Assembly: GCF_002896875.1 (NCBI RefSeq)
Contig: NZ_CP023278.1
Coordinates: forward strand, 3,472,001-3,536,000
DNA: 64,000 nucleotides
Origin: Nostoc sp. CENA543
GTDB lineage: Bacteria; Cyanobacteriota; Cyanobacteriia; Cyanobacteriales; Nostocaceae
Direction of reading: 5' to 3'
The notes under the pieces: model-generated
Databases searched by the model: none
Seen by the model: only the letters and a program-made list of their open reading frames with translations
Told to the model about the DNA's origin: nothing
In this document: positions 27,030 to 36,949 of the stretch, in pieces
Layout: the number at the start of each line of letters is the position of its first letter
Position numbering within the stretch: the first letter of the stretch is position 1
Position numbers and translations under genes: made by a program

Positions 27030-27932
27030 TTAAGAGTTCTTACTGAGTGACCAGCGTTTTCGCCAACGAGAAGTAGGTTCTAGAGAGCTATTTTGTTGTT
27101 CTTGCTGTCGTCTTTGCCAGATCACAGCAGCTGAATCATGCAATTGTGGATCACGGTAGGGAATAGCCGCACGAGTGAGTAGATGTTCTTTCTCAGACGA
27201 AGATAGGGGAGGAAGTGCAGGGTGAGGTGCAGATTGCTCACCTTGAGTATAGGCGGCTACTGTCCCAGGCGATCGCCTACCCACGGGTGCAGTTGAGCCA
27301 ATTTGTAATCCTGCTAAAATTAAAGCCGTACGTACGGACGCAGCACAAGAATAAGTCGCTAGAACACCATCAGCGTGTAAACACAGAGCCACTTGTTGGA
27401 TAAATTCAACCGTCCATAGTTGAGGACACTGAGGCGGTGAAAAAGGGTCTAAAAAAATTGCATCGGCTGTAAAACCAGATTGATTCACAATCTGAATTGA
27501 TTTTCTAGCATCACCAATCAATAATTTTGCCTGGAGACGGTTGGTATTTACCTGTTGTTCAAAAGCTAGCTGAGTCAAAATCTCAGTATGTTCATAATCC
27601 CAGTTGTCTAAAACATGATGAGCGATCGCTGCTTGTGGTACAGCTGGATTCAGTTCTAAACCAATCAATTCCACATAACAATCGGGATTGACTGCCCAAA
27701 TCGTCTGTAAAGCTGCGGCTGTGTTGTATCCTAGACCGTAACAAACATCCAATAAACGCACGACAGGTTTTTGAGCAGCCACAGCTAATTGAGTCGGACT
27801 GACAAATTTCAAAAAACTTTCTTGCTTGGCTCCAAAATGGCTATGAAAAGCTTCCCCAAAGGCTTGGGAGAAGAATGTCCAAGAACCATCGGCTGTCCTC
27901 TGGGGAGTAAAATTATTTTCTAATTCTGACAT
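27030..27932 (-). CDS. MnmC-like SAM-dependent methyltransferase (tRNA-modification family, methyltransferase part only)
   Basis: The 300 residues match the methyltransferase half of MnmC (DUF752), which converts 5-aminomethyl- to 5-methylaminomethyl-2-thiouridine in tRNA wobble positions. The opening TPQRTADGSWTFFSQAFGEA and EAFHSHFGAKQES are typical. RLLDVCYGLGYNTAAAL is the SAM-binding motif I and DAIFLDPFSPPQCPQLW the motif IV region. The FAD-dependent oxidase domain found in enterobacterial MnmC is absent, as in many cyanobacterial members, so the true substrate may differ. It ends with a basic tail. The lipoprotein hydrolase gene lies 23 bp downstream in the same direction. Confidence 0.8.
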   Translation of the reverse strand: MSELENNFTPQRTADGSWTFFSQAFGEAFHSHFGAKQESFLKFVSPTQLAVAAQKPVVRLLDVCYGLGYNTAAALQTIWAVNPDCYVELIGLELNPAVPQAAIAHHVLDNWDYEHTEILTQLAFEQQVNTNRLQAKLLIGDARKSIQIVNQSGFTADAIFLDPFSPPQCPQLWTVEFIQQVALCLHADGVLATYSCAASVRTALILAGLQIGSTAPVGRRSPGTVAAYTQGEQSAPHPALPPLSSSEKEHLLTRAAIPYRDPQLHDSAAVIWQRRQQEQQNSSLEPTSRWRKRWSLSKNS

Positions 27933-27955
27933 TCAAATTACGCTAGCTACTCAAT

Positions 27956-28978
27956 TCACTTTGTCAACAGCTGGTTTAATTCCGTTTCTGTAATCGTGAT
28001 CTTAGTGCTACTTTTGTCATCCTGAAGAATCTTTTTTGCTAACAACTGCGTTGTGGGGGAGAGGACACTAAAATGATTTGCACCTTTCACTAGATGAAAT
28101 TGAACTAAAGGGTTGCGTGAGTTGCGAGCAAGCGATCGCAGTGAGTCGCTGTTTCCCGGTTGTTCGTCGCCTTCAAAAACAAAAACAGGACGTTGGATTG
28201 ATTGTAGCCAACGTTGTGGTGCGCGGAGTTCAAATTCTTGTTCATTGGACTGATCAAAAGGAAGATATTCGTCATCGTAGTTTCTGACATCTTCCACAGG
28301 CCCAAAAGAAAATATAGCTCGAAATCTCTGAGTTGATTCAGCCACCAACAATGCTAGAGTACCGCCAGTGCTATGTCCCCCCAGATATATCCTTTGAGGA
28401 TCAACAAAGTCTTGTTTAGCGAGATAATCTGCTGCTGCTAGCACATCATCCACTTCCCCAAAAAACCCTTCCCTGACACCAGGATTATTGTTACCACCGC
28501 GCAGTGAAGGATACATGATGACAATTCCAGCTTGAGGAAATGCGCTAGCCGTTTGATCATTCTCTGGTGGTGCGTCGCGGAAAAAACCATCATCAATTGT
28601 GTTGTAGTCTCCACCCGAAATCCAGATGATGGCAGGAAAACGTTGACCCTGTTGCGGTGGCTTACTTATATAAGCTGCTAGTTTGCCTACCTTCGCATCA
28701 TAGTAGACAATGCGGGCTAGTTGGGTTGGTGGTTCGGGAACGATTTTACTTGCAGACTCCCTGCGGATGAGTTTGGTTTGAAAACCGCGTCTAGCTCCTG
28801 TTAAAGTCACCCCTTTGTCTGCCTTGGGGCGAAAAGCATCCACAGTGTTACCTGTACGGATGGTATTCTGTTGTGGGGTAGTTGTCTGTGATTTTTGTTG
28901 TGGCGGCGCATCACAACTAATAACTAAAAATCCTATTAATATTGCGAATAGTATCTTATTCACCGCATTTTTCCACAA
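27956..28978 (-). CDS. Lipoprotein alpha/beta hydrolase (prolyl oligopeptidase / dienelactone hydrolase-like)
   Basis: Residues 1-22 form a lipoprotein signal ending LVISC, with Cys22 as the lipidation site, so the enzyme is probably membrane-anchored outside the cytoplasm. A Pro/Gln/Thr-rich linker (about 24-65) precedes the hydrolase fold. GGHSTGG is the nucleophile elbow (serine), FEGDEQPG probably gives the acid and KGANHFSVL the histidine. FPAIIWISGGDYN near the first strand would form the oxyanion hole. The substrate is unknown; esters or short peptides are possible. The gene lies 23 bp downstream of the MnmC-like gene, so the two may be co-transcribed. Confidence 0.78.
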   Translation of the reverse strand: MWKNAVNKILFAILIGFLVISCDAPPQQKSQTTTPQQNTIRTGNTVDAFRPKADKGVTLTGARRGFQTKLIRRESASKIVPEPPTQLARIVYYDAKVGKLAAYISKPPQQGQRFPAIIWISGGDYNTIDDGFFRDAPPENDQTASAFPQAGIVIMYPSLRGGNNNPGVREGFFGEVDDVLAAADYLAKQDFVDPQRIYLGGHSTGGTLALLVAESTQRFRAIFSFGPVEDVRNYDDEYLPFDQSNEQEFELRAPQRWLQSIQRPVFVFEGDEQPGNSDSLRSLARNSRNPLVQFHLVKGANHFSVLSPTTQLLAKKILQDDKSSTKITITETELNQLLTK

Positions 28979-29110
28979 CTCTCCAATTTGGCATTAGTAT
29001 AACTTGTGCTAACCACAAAAGTATAAACCGCATCTTAAAATTTAGACGGGGTTGAAAACGCTATAAAAAAAGCTGAGACTACTATTTAGTAAAGGACTAA
29101 TTAATCAATA

Positions 29111-29929
29111 ATGACTAATGTTCAGTTTGTTGTTTCGTCGGCTTGGCTAATACAACACTTGCATGATCCACAGGTTGTAATTGTAGATTGTCGCTTTTCT
29201 TTAGCTGACCCACAACTAGGACGTAATCAGTACCAAGCTAGTCATATAGAGGGTGCTTATTACTTGGATTTAAATTTGGATCTTTCCAGTCCTGTAGGTG
29301 AACATGGGGGAAGACATCCTTTACCAGAACCTCAAGAATTAGCTGAGAAATTAGCAGCTATTGGGGTAGAATTTCAAAAAACTTTAGTTGTCGCTTACGA
29401 TGACTCGCGCTTGGCTTTTGCAGCTCGTCTTTGGTGGTTGTTACGTTATTTAGGTCATGAACAAGTAGCTGTTTTAGATGGTGGTTTTAGCCAATGGGAA
29501 AAGGCTGGCTATCCAGTGACAGACGTGATTCCTTCACCTCAAAAAGCTAGCTTTGTCCCTGAAGTGCGACCAGAGTTAGTAGTAGATCGGGAAGTTGTTA
29601 AAAATCGGAAAGATTTACCGAATGTAGTTTTGATAGATTCGAGAGAAGGCGATCGCTATCGTGGTGAACGAGAACCAACTGATAAAATTGCTGGTCATAT
29701 TCCCGGCGCAGTTAATTATTATTGGATGGAAGTGACCGATGCGTCAGGCTCCCTAATTCCCATCACTGAACATCAAAAACGCTGGCAACCAGTAGAATCA
29801 TCGGAGGAAATTCTAGTTTATTGTGGGTCTGGTGTCACTGCTTGTGCAAACTTGCTGTCTCTAGAATTAGCTGGTATTCACACTGGTAAGCTTTACGCCG
29901 GTAGTTGGAGTGATTGGATTAGTTATTAG
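29111..29929 (+). CDS. Two-domain rhodanese sulfurtransferase (thiosulfate / 3-mercaptopyruvate type)
   Basis: The 272 residues contain two rhodanese modules. The N-terminal inactive one has VIVDCRFSLADPQLGRNQY, HIEGAYYLDLN and HGGRHPLPEP; the C-terminal catalytic one has VLIDSREGDRYRGE, GHIPGAVNYYW and the active-site loop VYCGSGVTACAN. The CGSGVT loop fits the mercaptopyruvate sulfurtransferase subgroup better than classical CRKGVT thiosulfate rhodaneses. It would pass sulfur from 3-mercaptopyruvate or thiosulfate to cyanide or thiols in the cytoplasm. It diverges from the lipoprotein gene and is followed by a dense tract of short tandem repeats. Confidence 0.92.
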   Translation: MTNVQFVVSSAWLIQHLHDPQVVIVDCRFSLADPQLGRNQYQASHIEGAYYLDLNLDLSSPVGEHGGRHPLPEPQELAEKLAAIGVEFQKTLVVAYDDSRLAFAARLWWLLRYLGHEQVAVLDGGFSQWEKAGYPVTDVIPSPQKASFVPEVRPELVVDREVVKNRKDLPNVVLIDSREGDRYRGEREPTDKIAGHIPGAVNYYWMEVTDASGSLIPITEHQKRWQPVESSEEILVYCGSGVTACANLLSLELAGIHTGKLYAGSWSDWISY

Positions 29930-29935
29930 GTGGGG

Positions 29936-30190
29936 AATGGGGATTAGGGACTGGGGAATGAGTAATGAGTAATGAGTAATGAGTAATGAGTAGTGAGTAG
30001 TGAGTAGTGAGTAGTGAGTAATGAGTAATGAGTAATGAGTAATGAGTAATGAGTAATGAGTAATGAGTAATGAGTAATGAGTAATGAGTGCTAAAAGAAA
30101 ATTAAACACTCCCTTGTCTCCCTTGTCTCCCTTGTCTCCCTTGTCTCGATCCCCAATCCCCAATCCCCAATCCCCAGTCCCCAATCCCCG
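29936..30190. repeat. Short tandem repeat tract (three kinds of unit)
   Basis: About 19 copies of a heptamer TGAGTAA/TGAGTAG run from about 29958 to 30089. About four copies of a 9-mer CCTTGTCTC follow at 30112-30148, then CCAATCC heptamers to 30189. The opening part has GGGGATT/GGGGAAT units that complement the last ones, so the whole tract could fold as a large hairpin. It sits between the converging rhodanese and barrel-protein genes. Confidence 0.9.
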
Positions 30191-30197
30191 CTAACAC

Positions 30198-31412
30198 CTA
30201 AAATTCACCTAATAACAAATTGTAATTTACGCTAAAAAACCAGCTATCAAAGTCAATGTTTCTGGCTGTAGAATCACCAAGGCTAAAACCAGATTGCATA
30301 TTTATCCGACTAGATTTAGAGAAACGATAGCTCAAATGTGTAAATATTCGATAGGCTTGGTCATGGCGATCGCGTTCTGTAAAATCTGAAATACTCATCT
30401 GGTAATTTAAACCAACCTCCAGGGGTTTTTGTATTTGGTAATTCAACGATAACCATAAATAATTGACTAAACGACTACGGCTATCAGGGTCGGCTAAATT
30501 CCAGCTAAATTCATACACACTATCTAGTGCGAGTCTTTTTGTGAGGGGATCTCTTCTTCCCAAAGATAGGCGCAGGGAGTGTTCATTTAAGAAGCGATCG
30601 CCCGATGCAAATATGTCACTATTATTGGCATAAAATAGTTGTTGATTACTCCAACTAATTTCACCAAACATTCGTCGTGATAATTGCTGGTAAATACCAA
30701 GATTTAACCTCAATTGATTGTAATTAAATTTAGATTGATCTACATAACGGATTAAATTTCCCTCAATTGAGCCGTTAATAAAAGTTTGTTTTCCCAACGG
30801 AAAATATGCAGAAGATAACCTTATTCCATAGAATAACAAACCATCATCTATAGGAGAATTTTCCGAGGAAAATATATTATTGGTCTGAAAATAACCAATA
30901 CGTGCTTGTAGAGAACCTATAGGTTTAAACTTAGGAATAGGGCGTTCTAACTCTGGAGGTTGTGGTTGTTCTATTGGTGCGGCTGTTAAAGGTCTAGGTC
31001 GTACTCTCAACCCTAACTCTCGCACATTATCAGATTCAGAATTGGACTGACTATTCTCTCTTAGCCTTTGCCTTAGTCTTTCTAGTCTCTCTAATCTTTC
31101 ATTATTATTTTGTTGTGGTGATTCCAACAATTGTTCTAATGGTTTTGGTGAAGTCTGAGGAAATTCATTAGGCTGAGTTTCCAGTTGTGGCGGTTCATTA
31201 ATCTGTGAGATAGGATTAGAATCTGGCGTTGATGTCGATTCCGATTTACCGCCTTGATTTTGTGTTTGTTCAAGAGTAGCTTGAGCCAACTGACTGGTCA
31301 TAATTTGAGATTGTTCACCAGAATCTGCATCTACTCTAGTGCTATCACTACATAAACCAATAACTGCTAACAACATCGTGATTGCAAAACTTTGCCAGCC
31401 ATAAGTTTGCAT
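30198..31412 (-). CDS. Predicted outer-membrane beta-barrel protein
   Basis: About 404 residues, family not recognised. The ATG at 31412 gives a good Sec signal (MQTYGWQSFAITMLLAVIGL); a TTG start 48 bp upstream would spoil it. Residues about 25-160 are rich in Gln, Pro, Ser and Glu and probably disordered, with a charged ERLERLERLRQRLREN helix. From about 175 the sequence becomes alternating beta strands rich in Tyr, Ser and Asn (LQARIGYFQTNNIF, YRIFTHLSYRFS). It ends LLLGEF, with the terminal phenylalanine typical of outer-membrane barrels. It diverges from the secreted FecR-domain gene, suggesting a shared cell-envelope job. Confidence 0.75.
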   Translation of the reverse strand: MQTYGWQSFAITMLLAVIGLCSDSTRVDADSGEQSQIMTSQLAQATLEQTQNQGGKSESTSTPDSNPISQINEPPQLETQPNEFPQTSPKPLEQLLESPQQNNNERLERLERLRQRLRENSQSNSESDNVRELGLRVRPRPLTAAPIEQPQPPELERPIPKFKPIGSLQARIGYFQTNNIFSSENSPIDDGLLFYGIRLSSAYFPLGKQTFINGSIEGNLIRYVDQSKFNYNQLRLNLGIYQQLSRRMFGEISWSNQQLFYANNSDIFASGDRFLNEHSLRLSLGRRDPLTKRLALDSVYEFSWNLADPDSRSRLVNYLWLSLNYQIQKPLEVGLNYQMSISDFTERDRHDQAYRIFTHLSYRFSKSSRINMQSGFSLGDSTARNIDFDSWFFSVNYNLLLGEF

Positions 31413-31730
31413 CTTATTGTGGGTGAGTTCAGTTAATTTCACTGTATACTGACAATTCAACTGTATCGGAAATCGTTATCCAGAATATCAGCTTACGAGT
31501 CACCATGCGTAAAACCGATATTTTCTCAACAGGGAAACGTTTCTTTTTCTTTTTAGTTAGATAGTTTGATATTTGTAAAGAAATATTTAGATAATGTGTA
31601 GCATAAATTATGTGGATTTTACGCACACTACTGATAAAAGTTATAAAATTAACGAGTTGGTGTACTTCACATCTCCAGTTCTGTTTGGGAATCAGTGGAA
31701 TATTGGTATATTTTTTACTAATTGGATAAT
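31413..31730. promoter_or_regulatory. Divergent promoter region between barrel and FecR-domain genes
   Basis: An AT-rich 318-bp gap between divergent start codons, with an A/T-run near 31540-31560. I see no real gene in it and no operator I can name. Two envelope protein genes may be co-regulated from here. Confidence 0.4.
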
Positions 31731-32966
31731 ATGCGATTTAAATTCTCTTTGTGGTTGGCAATTAGTTTATGGGGAGTAGTCATACCCATAATGACGACAC
31801 AGCAGGCTAGTGCTAGCACCCCTTTGACTCGTGCGGAAATTCAAAGCCTACGTAATTTCGTGCAGCTACTACAAAGAAGCACCAGAAGTAAACGTAAAGC
31901 CAAGCGCGCCGATACTATCATTCCAGGTGATGGGATATCTACAGGTAGAGCGTCTTTAGCCGACTTACGTTTTAATGATGGTTCTTTAGCCAGAATTGGC
32001 GAACAAGCTATTTTTCAATTCTTACCTAGAACACGTAACTTTAGATTGTCCAACGGTACTGCATTACTGTTGATTCCACCAGGAAGAGGTCAAACACAGA
32101 TTCAAACCCCTAGCGCGACAGCAGCTATTCGGGGTTCGGCGTTGTTTGTCCGTTATGATGAACAAACAGATACTACCGTGGTTGGTGCATTAACTAACAG
32201 TGGGATTGTTGTTTCTAACAAAGATGGTTCACAAGCTCAAGAACTTCAAGCTGGACAGCTGATAGTTGTAGTCAAAGGTAGGTTTCAAGGGTTATATGAT
32301 TTTGACCTACAAAATTTTTATCAAACCAGCGATTTAGTGCAAGGATTAGATTTAACTAGACAAAATCTTACATCTTCCACAGACCCAGCGATCGCCAGTG
32401 TCCAAGCAGAAGTAGTCGCAGCTTTAGCTGGACAAACACCTCTGAGTGGTCAAGATGTCATTGAAAATCCTGCTTTTTTGGAGTTAACTGCTAATTCCGG
32501 TAGTGATAACCAATCTAATGATTTAACCGCCAACTCTAATAACTCTTCAATGGATTCTTTCTTCGACACGGGAGAAATCCTATTTAATAATGCTCAAGAT
32601 TTAGCTAATAGAAACGATAACAGGGCTGTTGTAGAAAATAACGTTGTTTCTATTCCTGTTAGTACACCTACTATCCCTGTCACCACGATAAATATTAATC
32701 TTGAGCCAATCATCACTGAAGTTACTCAACCAACAACCACACAACAACCTACTACGCCAGAAGTTATTCAGGTGACTAATACACCTGTAGTTACTCAAGA
32801 TACTTATCAACAGGAAACTATTCAAAACACCAATACACAGGAAACTATTCAAAACACCGATACACAGGAAACTATTCAAAACACCAATACACAGGAAACT
32901 ATTCAAATCACTAATACACAGGGAGCAGGCACAACAGGTGTAAATTTACAGGATACCCAGAGATAA
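31731..32966 (+). CDS. Secreted FecR-domain protein with C-terminal tandem repeats
   Basis: About 411 residues from the ATG at 31731; a TTG 9 bp upstream is less likely. Residues 1-29 form a Sec signal ending QASAS. Residues about 60-200 match the FecR domain: GDGISTGRASLADLRFNDGS, LLLIPPGRGQTQIQTPSATA, AIRGSALFVRYDE and GQLIVVVKGR. No membrane anchor or sigma-interaction N-terminus is present, so this is the exported cyanobacterial type, not a classical FecR anti-sigma protein. The tail is low-complexity Asn/Thr/Gln with four 9-residue units of the form QETIQNTNT (DNA 32811-32918). It probably resides in the periplasm or surface layer near the divergently encoded barrel protein. Confidence 0.8.
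   Translation: MRFKFSLWLAISLWGVVIPIMTTQQASASTPLTRAEIQSLRNFVQLLQRSTRSKRKAKRADTIIPGDGISTGRASLADLRFNDGSLARIGEQAIFQFLPRTRNFRLSNGTALLLIPPGRGQTQIQTPSATAAIRGSALFVRYDEQTDTTVVGALTNSGIVVSNKDGSQAQELQAGQLIVVVKGRFQGLYDFDLQNFYQTSDLVQGLDLTRQNLTSSTDPAIASVQAEVVAALAGQTPLSGQDVIENPAFLELTANSGSDNQSNDLTANSNNSSMDSFFDTGEILFNNAQDLANRNDNRAVVENNVVSIPVSTPTIPVTTININLEPIITEVTQPTTTQQPTTPEVIQVTNTPVVTQDTYQQETIQNTNTQETIQNTDTQETIQNTNTQETIQITNTQGAGTTGVNLQDTQR
32811..32918 (+). repeat. Four 27-bp coding repeats in the FecR-domain gene
   Basis: Four consecutive 27-bp units encode QETIQNTNT, QETIQNTDT, QETIQNTNT and QETIQITNT. Near-identity at DNA level points to recent expansion by slippage; copy number may vary among strains. 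Confidence 0.9.
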
Positions 32967-32971
32967 AATCA

Positions 32972-33005
32972 TGGGTTGAGTATTGCGATCGCAACACCCA
33001 ACCCA
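32972..33005. terminator. Hairpin between converging FecR-domain and leuS genes
   Basis: TGGGTTG (32972-32978) pairs with CAACCCA (32999-33005). The interior TTGCGATCGCAA-like palindrome, containing a HIP1 site, extends the stem. It lies 6 bp past one stop and 22 bp before the other, so it is placed to stop transcription from both sides. Confidence 0.55.
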
Positions 33006-33026
33006 CGAATAAAATATATGAGGTAA

Positions 33027-35690
33027 TTAACCCACTACAAAGTTAACTAACTTTCCAGGTACAACAATCACCTTTTTAATTTCCTTTCCTTCTAAATGAC
33101 GCTGAACAGCTTCTGATTCACGGGCGTATTTCTCCAACTCGGCTTTATCCGCCTGGGCTGGAACTTGTAAATCAGCGCGTTTTTTACCATTCACCTGAAT
33201 TACCAGTGTAATTTCATCGGCTACCAATGCAGCAGGGTCAAAAGTAGGCCAAGTTTGAGTATGCACCGATGCGCTATTGCCCAACAGGTGCCACAATTCA
33301 TCAGCAATGTGGGGCGCAAAGGGAGCTAACATCACTACCAAAGTTTGCACACCTTCGGCATAAATGGGGGAATTGCGACAGTCTGCGTCAGTGAGCGCAT
33401 TACTCAATTTCATCAACTCGGAAACGGCCGTGTTGAATTGATACTCATCTTCTAAGTCTTCCGTTACCGCTTGGATGGCTGTGTGAATTGCGCGCCGTAA
33501 TTCCTTTTCGGACTTACTCAAGTTATCGAGTTGCGCCCGTTGACGACAAACCCCCGCCGCAGCATAGTCTGTCACCAACCGCCAAACCCGATTTAAAAAC
33601 CGGAATTGTCCTTCTACATCCGCCTCATCCCATTCCAGGTCTTTTTCTGGTGGTGCTTTAAATAAAATGAACATCCGGGCTGTATCTACACCATACTTAC
33701 CAATTACATCTTCTGGTGCAACACCATTACCCTTGGATTTGGACATAGTAGCGTAAAGACGCTGTAAAGGTTCACCAGTTTGAGGATCACGGGGATCATC
33801 AGGGTTAACTAAACTCGAAGGAATCCATTTATCTTTACCACCCTTGTTAGGATTCATGTAAGTTAAACCCTGTACCATCCCTTGGGTTAACAGTCTGGCA
33901 AATGGTTCATCGAAGTTCAACAAACCGCGATCGCGCAAAACTTTGGTAAAGAACCGAGAATACAATAAATGTAAAATCGCGTGTTCAATTCCACCTACAT
34001 ACTGTTCTACCGACATCCAGTCGTTAGTAATGGCAGAATCAAATACCTGATTTTCATTTTTCGCATCAGGAAACCGCAAGAAATACCACGAGGAATCAAT
34101 AAAGGTATCCATCGTGTCAGTTTCCCGTTTCGCAGGAGTACCACAGCTAGGACAAGGTACATTTACCCAACTTTCCAACTGTGCCAAAGGTGAACCACCA
34201 CGTCCAGTAAATTCCACATCTTCGGGTAACTGTACAGGCAAATCCTGATCTGGTACTGGGACTATGCCACAGTTGGGGCAGTGAATTACAGGAATAGGTG
34301 CGCCCCAATAGCGTTGACGCGAAATCAACCAATCCCGCAAGCGATATTGAATCCGTTCTTTCCCAAAGCCTTGTTCTTGGGCATATTTAGTAATTGCTGA
34401 CTTGGCTTCTGTAGAAGTCATACCAGTAAACAACCCAGAATTAATTAAAATTCCTGGTTCTGTGTATGCTTCGTTATATTCAATCTGTACCAGTTGGGTA
34501 ACTTCTTCTGTGTCTGATGTTGGCTTTAAATCAAAATCTGCCACATCTTCTGGTGCAGCAATTACAAATTCAATGGGTAAATCATACCTTTGGGCAAATT
34601 TAAAATCCCGTGCATCATGAGCCGGTACACCCATCACTGCCCCAGTACCATACTCATACAGTACATAGTCGGCAATCCAAATGGGTACTTCTTCCCCAGT
34701 AAATGGGTTAGTGACTTTACCCCCAGTCGGAACACCACGCTTGGGTTTGTCTTCGGCGGTACGTTCTAACTCGCTTTGATTTGTCACCTCTTGAATAAAG
34801 GCTTCTACTGCTGCTTGTTGGGCTTTTGTGGTGACTTGTTTCGTTAACGGATGTTCTGGGGCTAAAACTACATAGCTCACACCGAACACTGTATCAGGAC
34901 GAGTGGTATACACGGCGATTTTCTCATCACTGCCCACAATGGGAAATTCTAAATACGCGCCTGTGGATTTACCTATCCAGTTCGCCTGCATCAACTTGAC
35001 CCGTTCTGGCCAGCCTGTCAATTTATCCAGGTCGTTTAATAATTCTTCCGCGTAGTCAGTAATCTTCAAAAACCACTGGCGCAACAATTTACGCTCGACT
35101 TTTGCCCCACTGCGCCAAGAGCGTCCTTCGCTGTCAACTTGTTCGTTTGCCAATACCGTCTGGTCAATAGGGTCCCAGTTAACGGCTGCTTCTCTTTGGT
35201 AGGCTAAACCTGCTTGCAAAAACTGCAAGAAAATCCATTGTGTCCACTTGTAATAGTCTGGGGAACAGGTAGCAATTTCCTTATCCCAATCAATAGATAA
35301 GCCAAGACGCTGTAATTGTTGCCGCATTTGGGCAATATTTTGATAAGTCCACTTCGCCGGGGGGACACCACGGTCAATGGCAGCGTTTTCTGCGGGTAAA
35401 CCAAAAGCATCCCATCCCATCGGATGTAGTACCCGATACCCTTGCATCCGTTTGAGGCGGGCAATCACATCGGTAATTGTATAGTTACGGACGTGACCCA
35501 TGTGCAGGCTGCCTGATGGGTAGGGGAACATGGATAGAGCGTAGAATTTGGGCTTATCACTATCTGTGGGGGTCTTGTCTAAGCCAAGTTCTAACCATGT
35601 TTGTTGCCATTTTTCCTCAATTGCTGCTGGGTTGTATCGGGAATCCACCGAAAACTCTCCTACTGGACTGTAAATCTGGTCTGCCTCCAT
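33027..35690 (-). CDS. leuS: Leucyl-tRNA synthetase
   Basis: Charges tRNA-Leu with leucine in the cytoplasm. The 887 residues hold the class I signatures: [19 protein letters not shown] (HIGH variant HMGH) near the N-terminus and [10 protein letters not shown] (KMSKS loop) late. The editing domain is also clear, with [20 protein letters not shown], as are the zinc-binding cysteine pairs HCPNCG and PCPSCG. I prefer the ATG at 35690 ([13 protein letters not shown]); the frame stays open to a TTG at 35729 without gain. A small gamma-glutamylcyclotransferase-like gene starts 46 bp away in the other direction. Confidence 0.97.
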   Translation of the reverse strand: MEADQIYSPVGEFSVDSRYNPAAIEEKWQQTWLELGLDKTPTDSDKPKFYALSMFPYPSGSLHMGHVRNYTITDVIARLKRMQGYRVLHPMGWDAFGLPAENAAIDRGVPPAKWTYQNIAQMRQQLQRLGLSIDWDKEIATCSPDYYKWTQWIFLQFLQAGLAYQREAAVNWDPIDQTVLANEQVDSEGRSWRSGAKVERKLLRQWFLKITDYAEELLNDLDKLTGWPERVKLMQANWIGKSTGAYLEFPIVGSDEKIAVYTTRPDTVFGVSYVVLAPEHPLTKQVTTKAQQAAVEAFIQEVTNQSELERTAEDKPKRGVPTGGKVTNPFTGEEVPIWIADYVLYEYGTGAVMGVPAHDARDFKFAQRYDLPIEFVIAAPEDVADFDLKPTSDTEEVTQLVQIEYNEAYTEPGILINSGLFTGMTSTEAKSAITKYAQEQGFGKERIQYRLRDWLISRQRYWGAPIPVIHCPNCGIVPVPDQDLPVQLPEDVEFTGRGGSPLAQLESWVNVPCPSCGTPAKRETDTMDTFIDSSWYFLRFPDAKNENQVFDSAITNDWMSVEQYVGGIEHAILHLLYSRFFTKVLRDRGLLNFDEPFARLLTQGMVQGLTYMNPNKGGKDKWIPSSLVNPDDPRDPQTGEPLQRLYATMSKSKGNGVAPEDVIGKYGVDTARMFILFKAPPEKDLEWDEADVEGQFRFLNRVWRLVTDYAAAGVCRQRAQLDNLSKSEKELRRAIHTAIQAVTEDLEDEYQFNTAVSELMKLSNALTDADCRNSPIYAEGVQTLVVMLAPFAPHIADELWHLLGNSASVHTQTWPTFDPAALVADEITLVIQVNGKKRADLQVPAQADKAELEKYARESEAVQRHLEGKEIKKVIVVPGKLVNFVVG

Positions 35691-35736
35691 ATTGTAGATG
35701 ATGGTAGGCAAATGAATAAGTAATGTCAAACAACCT

Positions 35737-36162
35737 ATGGCTGAATTACATACAAAAAATTCTGGTGGAGTGCGAATTTTTGTCTACGGGACACTCAAAC
35801 CAGGCGAAATCAATTATCAAAGATATTGTACTAATTGTGTAGTGGATGCCCAAAAAGCCATGACAAGGGGTGAATTGTTTGCTTTGCCGATGGGCTACCC
35901 AGCCATGACGATGGGAAAAGAACTAGTCCACGGATATTTACTGACTTTTGCTGAACCTGAGATTTTGGATGTTCTGGATTATTTAGAAGATTATGAGCCT
36001 ACTAGAGAAATGTCAGCAAATCTATATAATCGCTACGAGATAGAAGTGTACAGCATCAACTATGTGTCTCTGGGTTGGGCTTGGGTGTATGTTATGAACC
36101 CAGAAAAAGTCAAGCAGTTAGGAGGTAGACACCTAGTTGATGGGTGCTGGAGTGGTAATTGA
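35737..36162 (+). CDS. Gamma-glutamylcyclotransferase-like (AIG2/GGCT) family protein
   Basis: The 141 residues show the family start [19 protein letters not shown], whose YGTLK-x-G loop binds the gamma-glutamyl group, and [14 protein letters not shown], where the family catalytic glutamate is expected (E of LEDYEP). Members release 5-oxoproline from gamma-glutamyl amino acids or trim gamma-glutamylamines; which is not clear here. It is divergent from leuS with a 46-bp gap and converges on the anti-sigma gene. Confidence 0.8.
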   Translation: MAELHTKNSGGVRIFVYGTLKPGEINYQRYCTNCVVDAQKAMTRGELFALPMGYPAMTMGKELVHGYLLTFAEPEILDVLDYLEDYEPTREMSANLYNRYEIEVYSINYVSLGWAWVYVMNPEKVKQLGGRHLVDGCWSGN

Positions 36163-36202
36163 GAAACACAACACCCTATTTGCCACTCCCTACTTCCTCT
36201 GT

Positions 36203-36790
36203 CTAGTTGATATCTGGGGAAACTTCTCCTAGTTTTGATTCTGGAGACGAAATTGCGGCCTTGGGAATCTCAATGACTGGATTATTCAAGGCAATCATCG
36301 GCAGTGGCTCTGATTTGGTAGCAGTCTGGGTAGGCTGTACTTGTGGTTGTTGTGCTACTTGCGGGATGCTAGATTCTTGATTTAGCAGCCAGCTTGATAA
36401 TGCACCGATCACACAAGCAGCCAGAGCCGCGCCACCAAATGCCCATTTTCTTCTAGAACGGCGGTTAATGCGGGCAAATACTTGATTGGCTGTTGTTTCT
36501 GGACAGGTTTGGGTTGTTGGCACTGGCATAGTCTGGAAGGCTTGCCTGAGCTTGATTAGTCTAGTGTACAGACGTTGAACCGAGGCATCATTGGCTAGCC
36601 AATCTTCTACTTGCCTGCGTTCGGCGGCTGTCACCTCGCCATCTAAGTAAGCACTCAATAATTCAAAGCGATCGCGCTTTACCATATCTGTAGCACCCGT
36701 TGCTTCATTGGTATGCTTTGCCATCTCATCTGGTAACTCTCTTGGAAGTTGCCTCCGACAACGGTCATGAAATTGAGAATCAGTAGTCAT
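36203..36790 (-). CDS. Membrane-bound anti-sigma factor (partner of the adjacent ECF sigma factor)
   Basis: The 195 residues are arranged as an anti-sigma factor. A cytoplasmic N-terminal domain (about 38-90) has LLSAYLDGEVTAAERRQVED and LANDASVQRLYTRLIKLRQA. One membrane segment (FGGAALAACVIGALSSWLL, about 118-136) follows, with a periplasmic Gln/Pro-rich tail. The HxxxCxxC zinc motif is absent, so it is a zinc-free RseA-like member. It lies 160 bp downstream of the sigma gene on the same strand. Synechocystis has a comparable SigG/anti-SigG gene pair. Met23 or Met36 could be the real start. Confidence 0.8.
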   Translation of the reverse strand: MTTDSQFHDRCRRQLPRELPDEMAKHTNEATGATDMVKRDRFELLSAYLDGEVTAAERRQVEDWLANDASVQRLYTRLIKLRQAFQTMPVPTTQTCPETTANQVFARINRRSRRKWAFGGAALAACVIGALSSWLLNQESSIPQVAQQPQVQPTQTATKSEPLPMIALNNPVIEIPKAAISSPESKLGEVSPDIN

Positions 36791-36949
36791 ACTAACATTA
36801 TTACCAATTCATCCACGGGTAAAAGAAGTGGGCAATCCTAAGAGCATGATAAAAGTTTTTCTCCTGACGGCAGAGGCACGATCGACATTTCTTACAATTC
36901 TTAATCAATGCTTAAATTCTGCCATAGGGCAGGGTGAAGGTACTGTAAA

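Noticed and set aside
29867-30184. A 105-codon minus-strand frame of repeated THYSLLI units
   Set aside because: It is only the translation of heptameric DNA repeats plus the antisense of the rhodanese end.
31461-31730. Short frames of about 61-65 codons in the divergent FecR/barrel promoter region
   Set aside because: AT-rich, no ribosome sites, and they overlap the start codons of the real genes.
32601-32906. A 101-codon antisense frame within the FecR-domain gene
   Set aside because: It arises from the 27-bp coding repeats and has no independent support.
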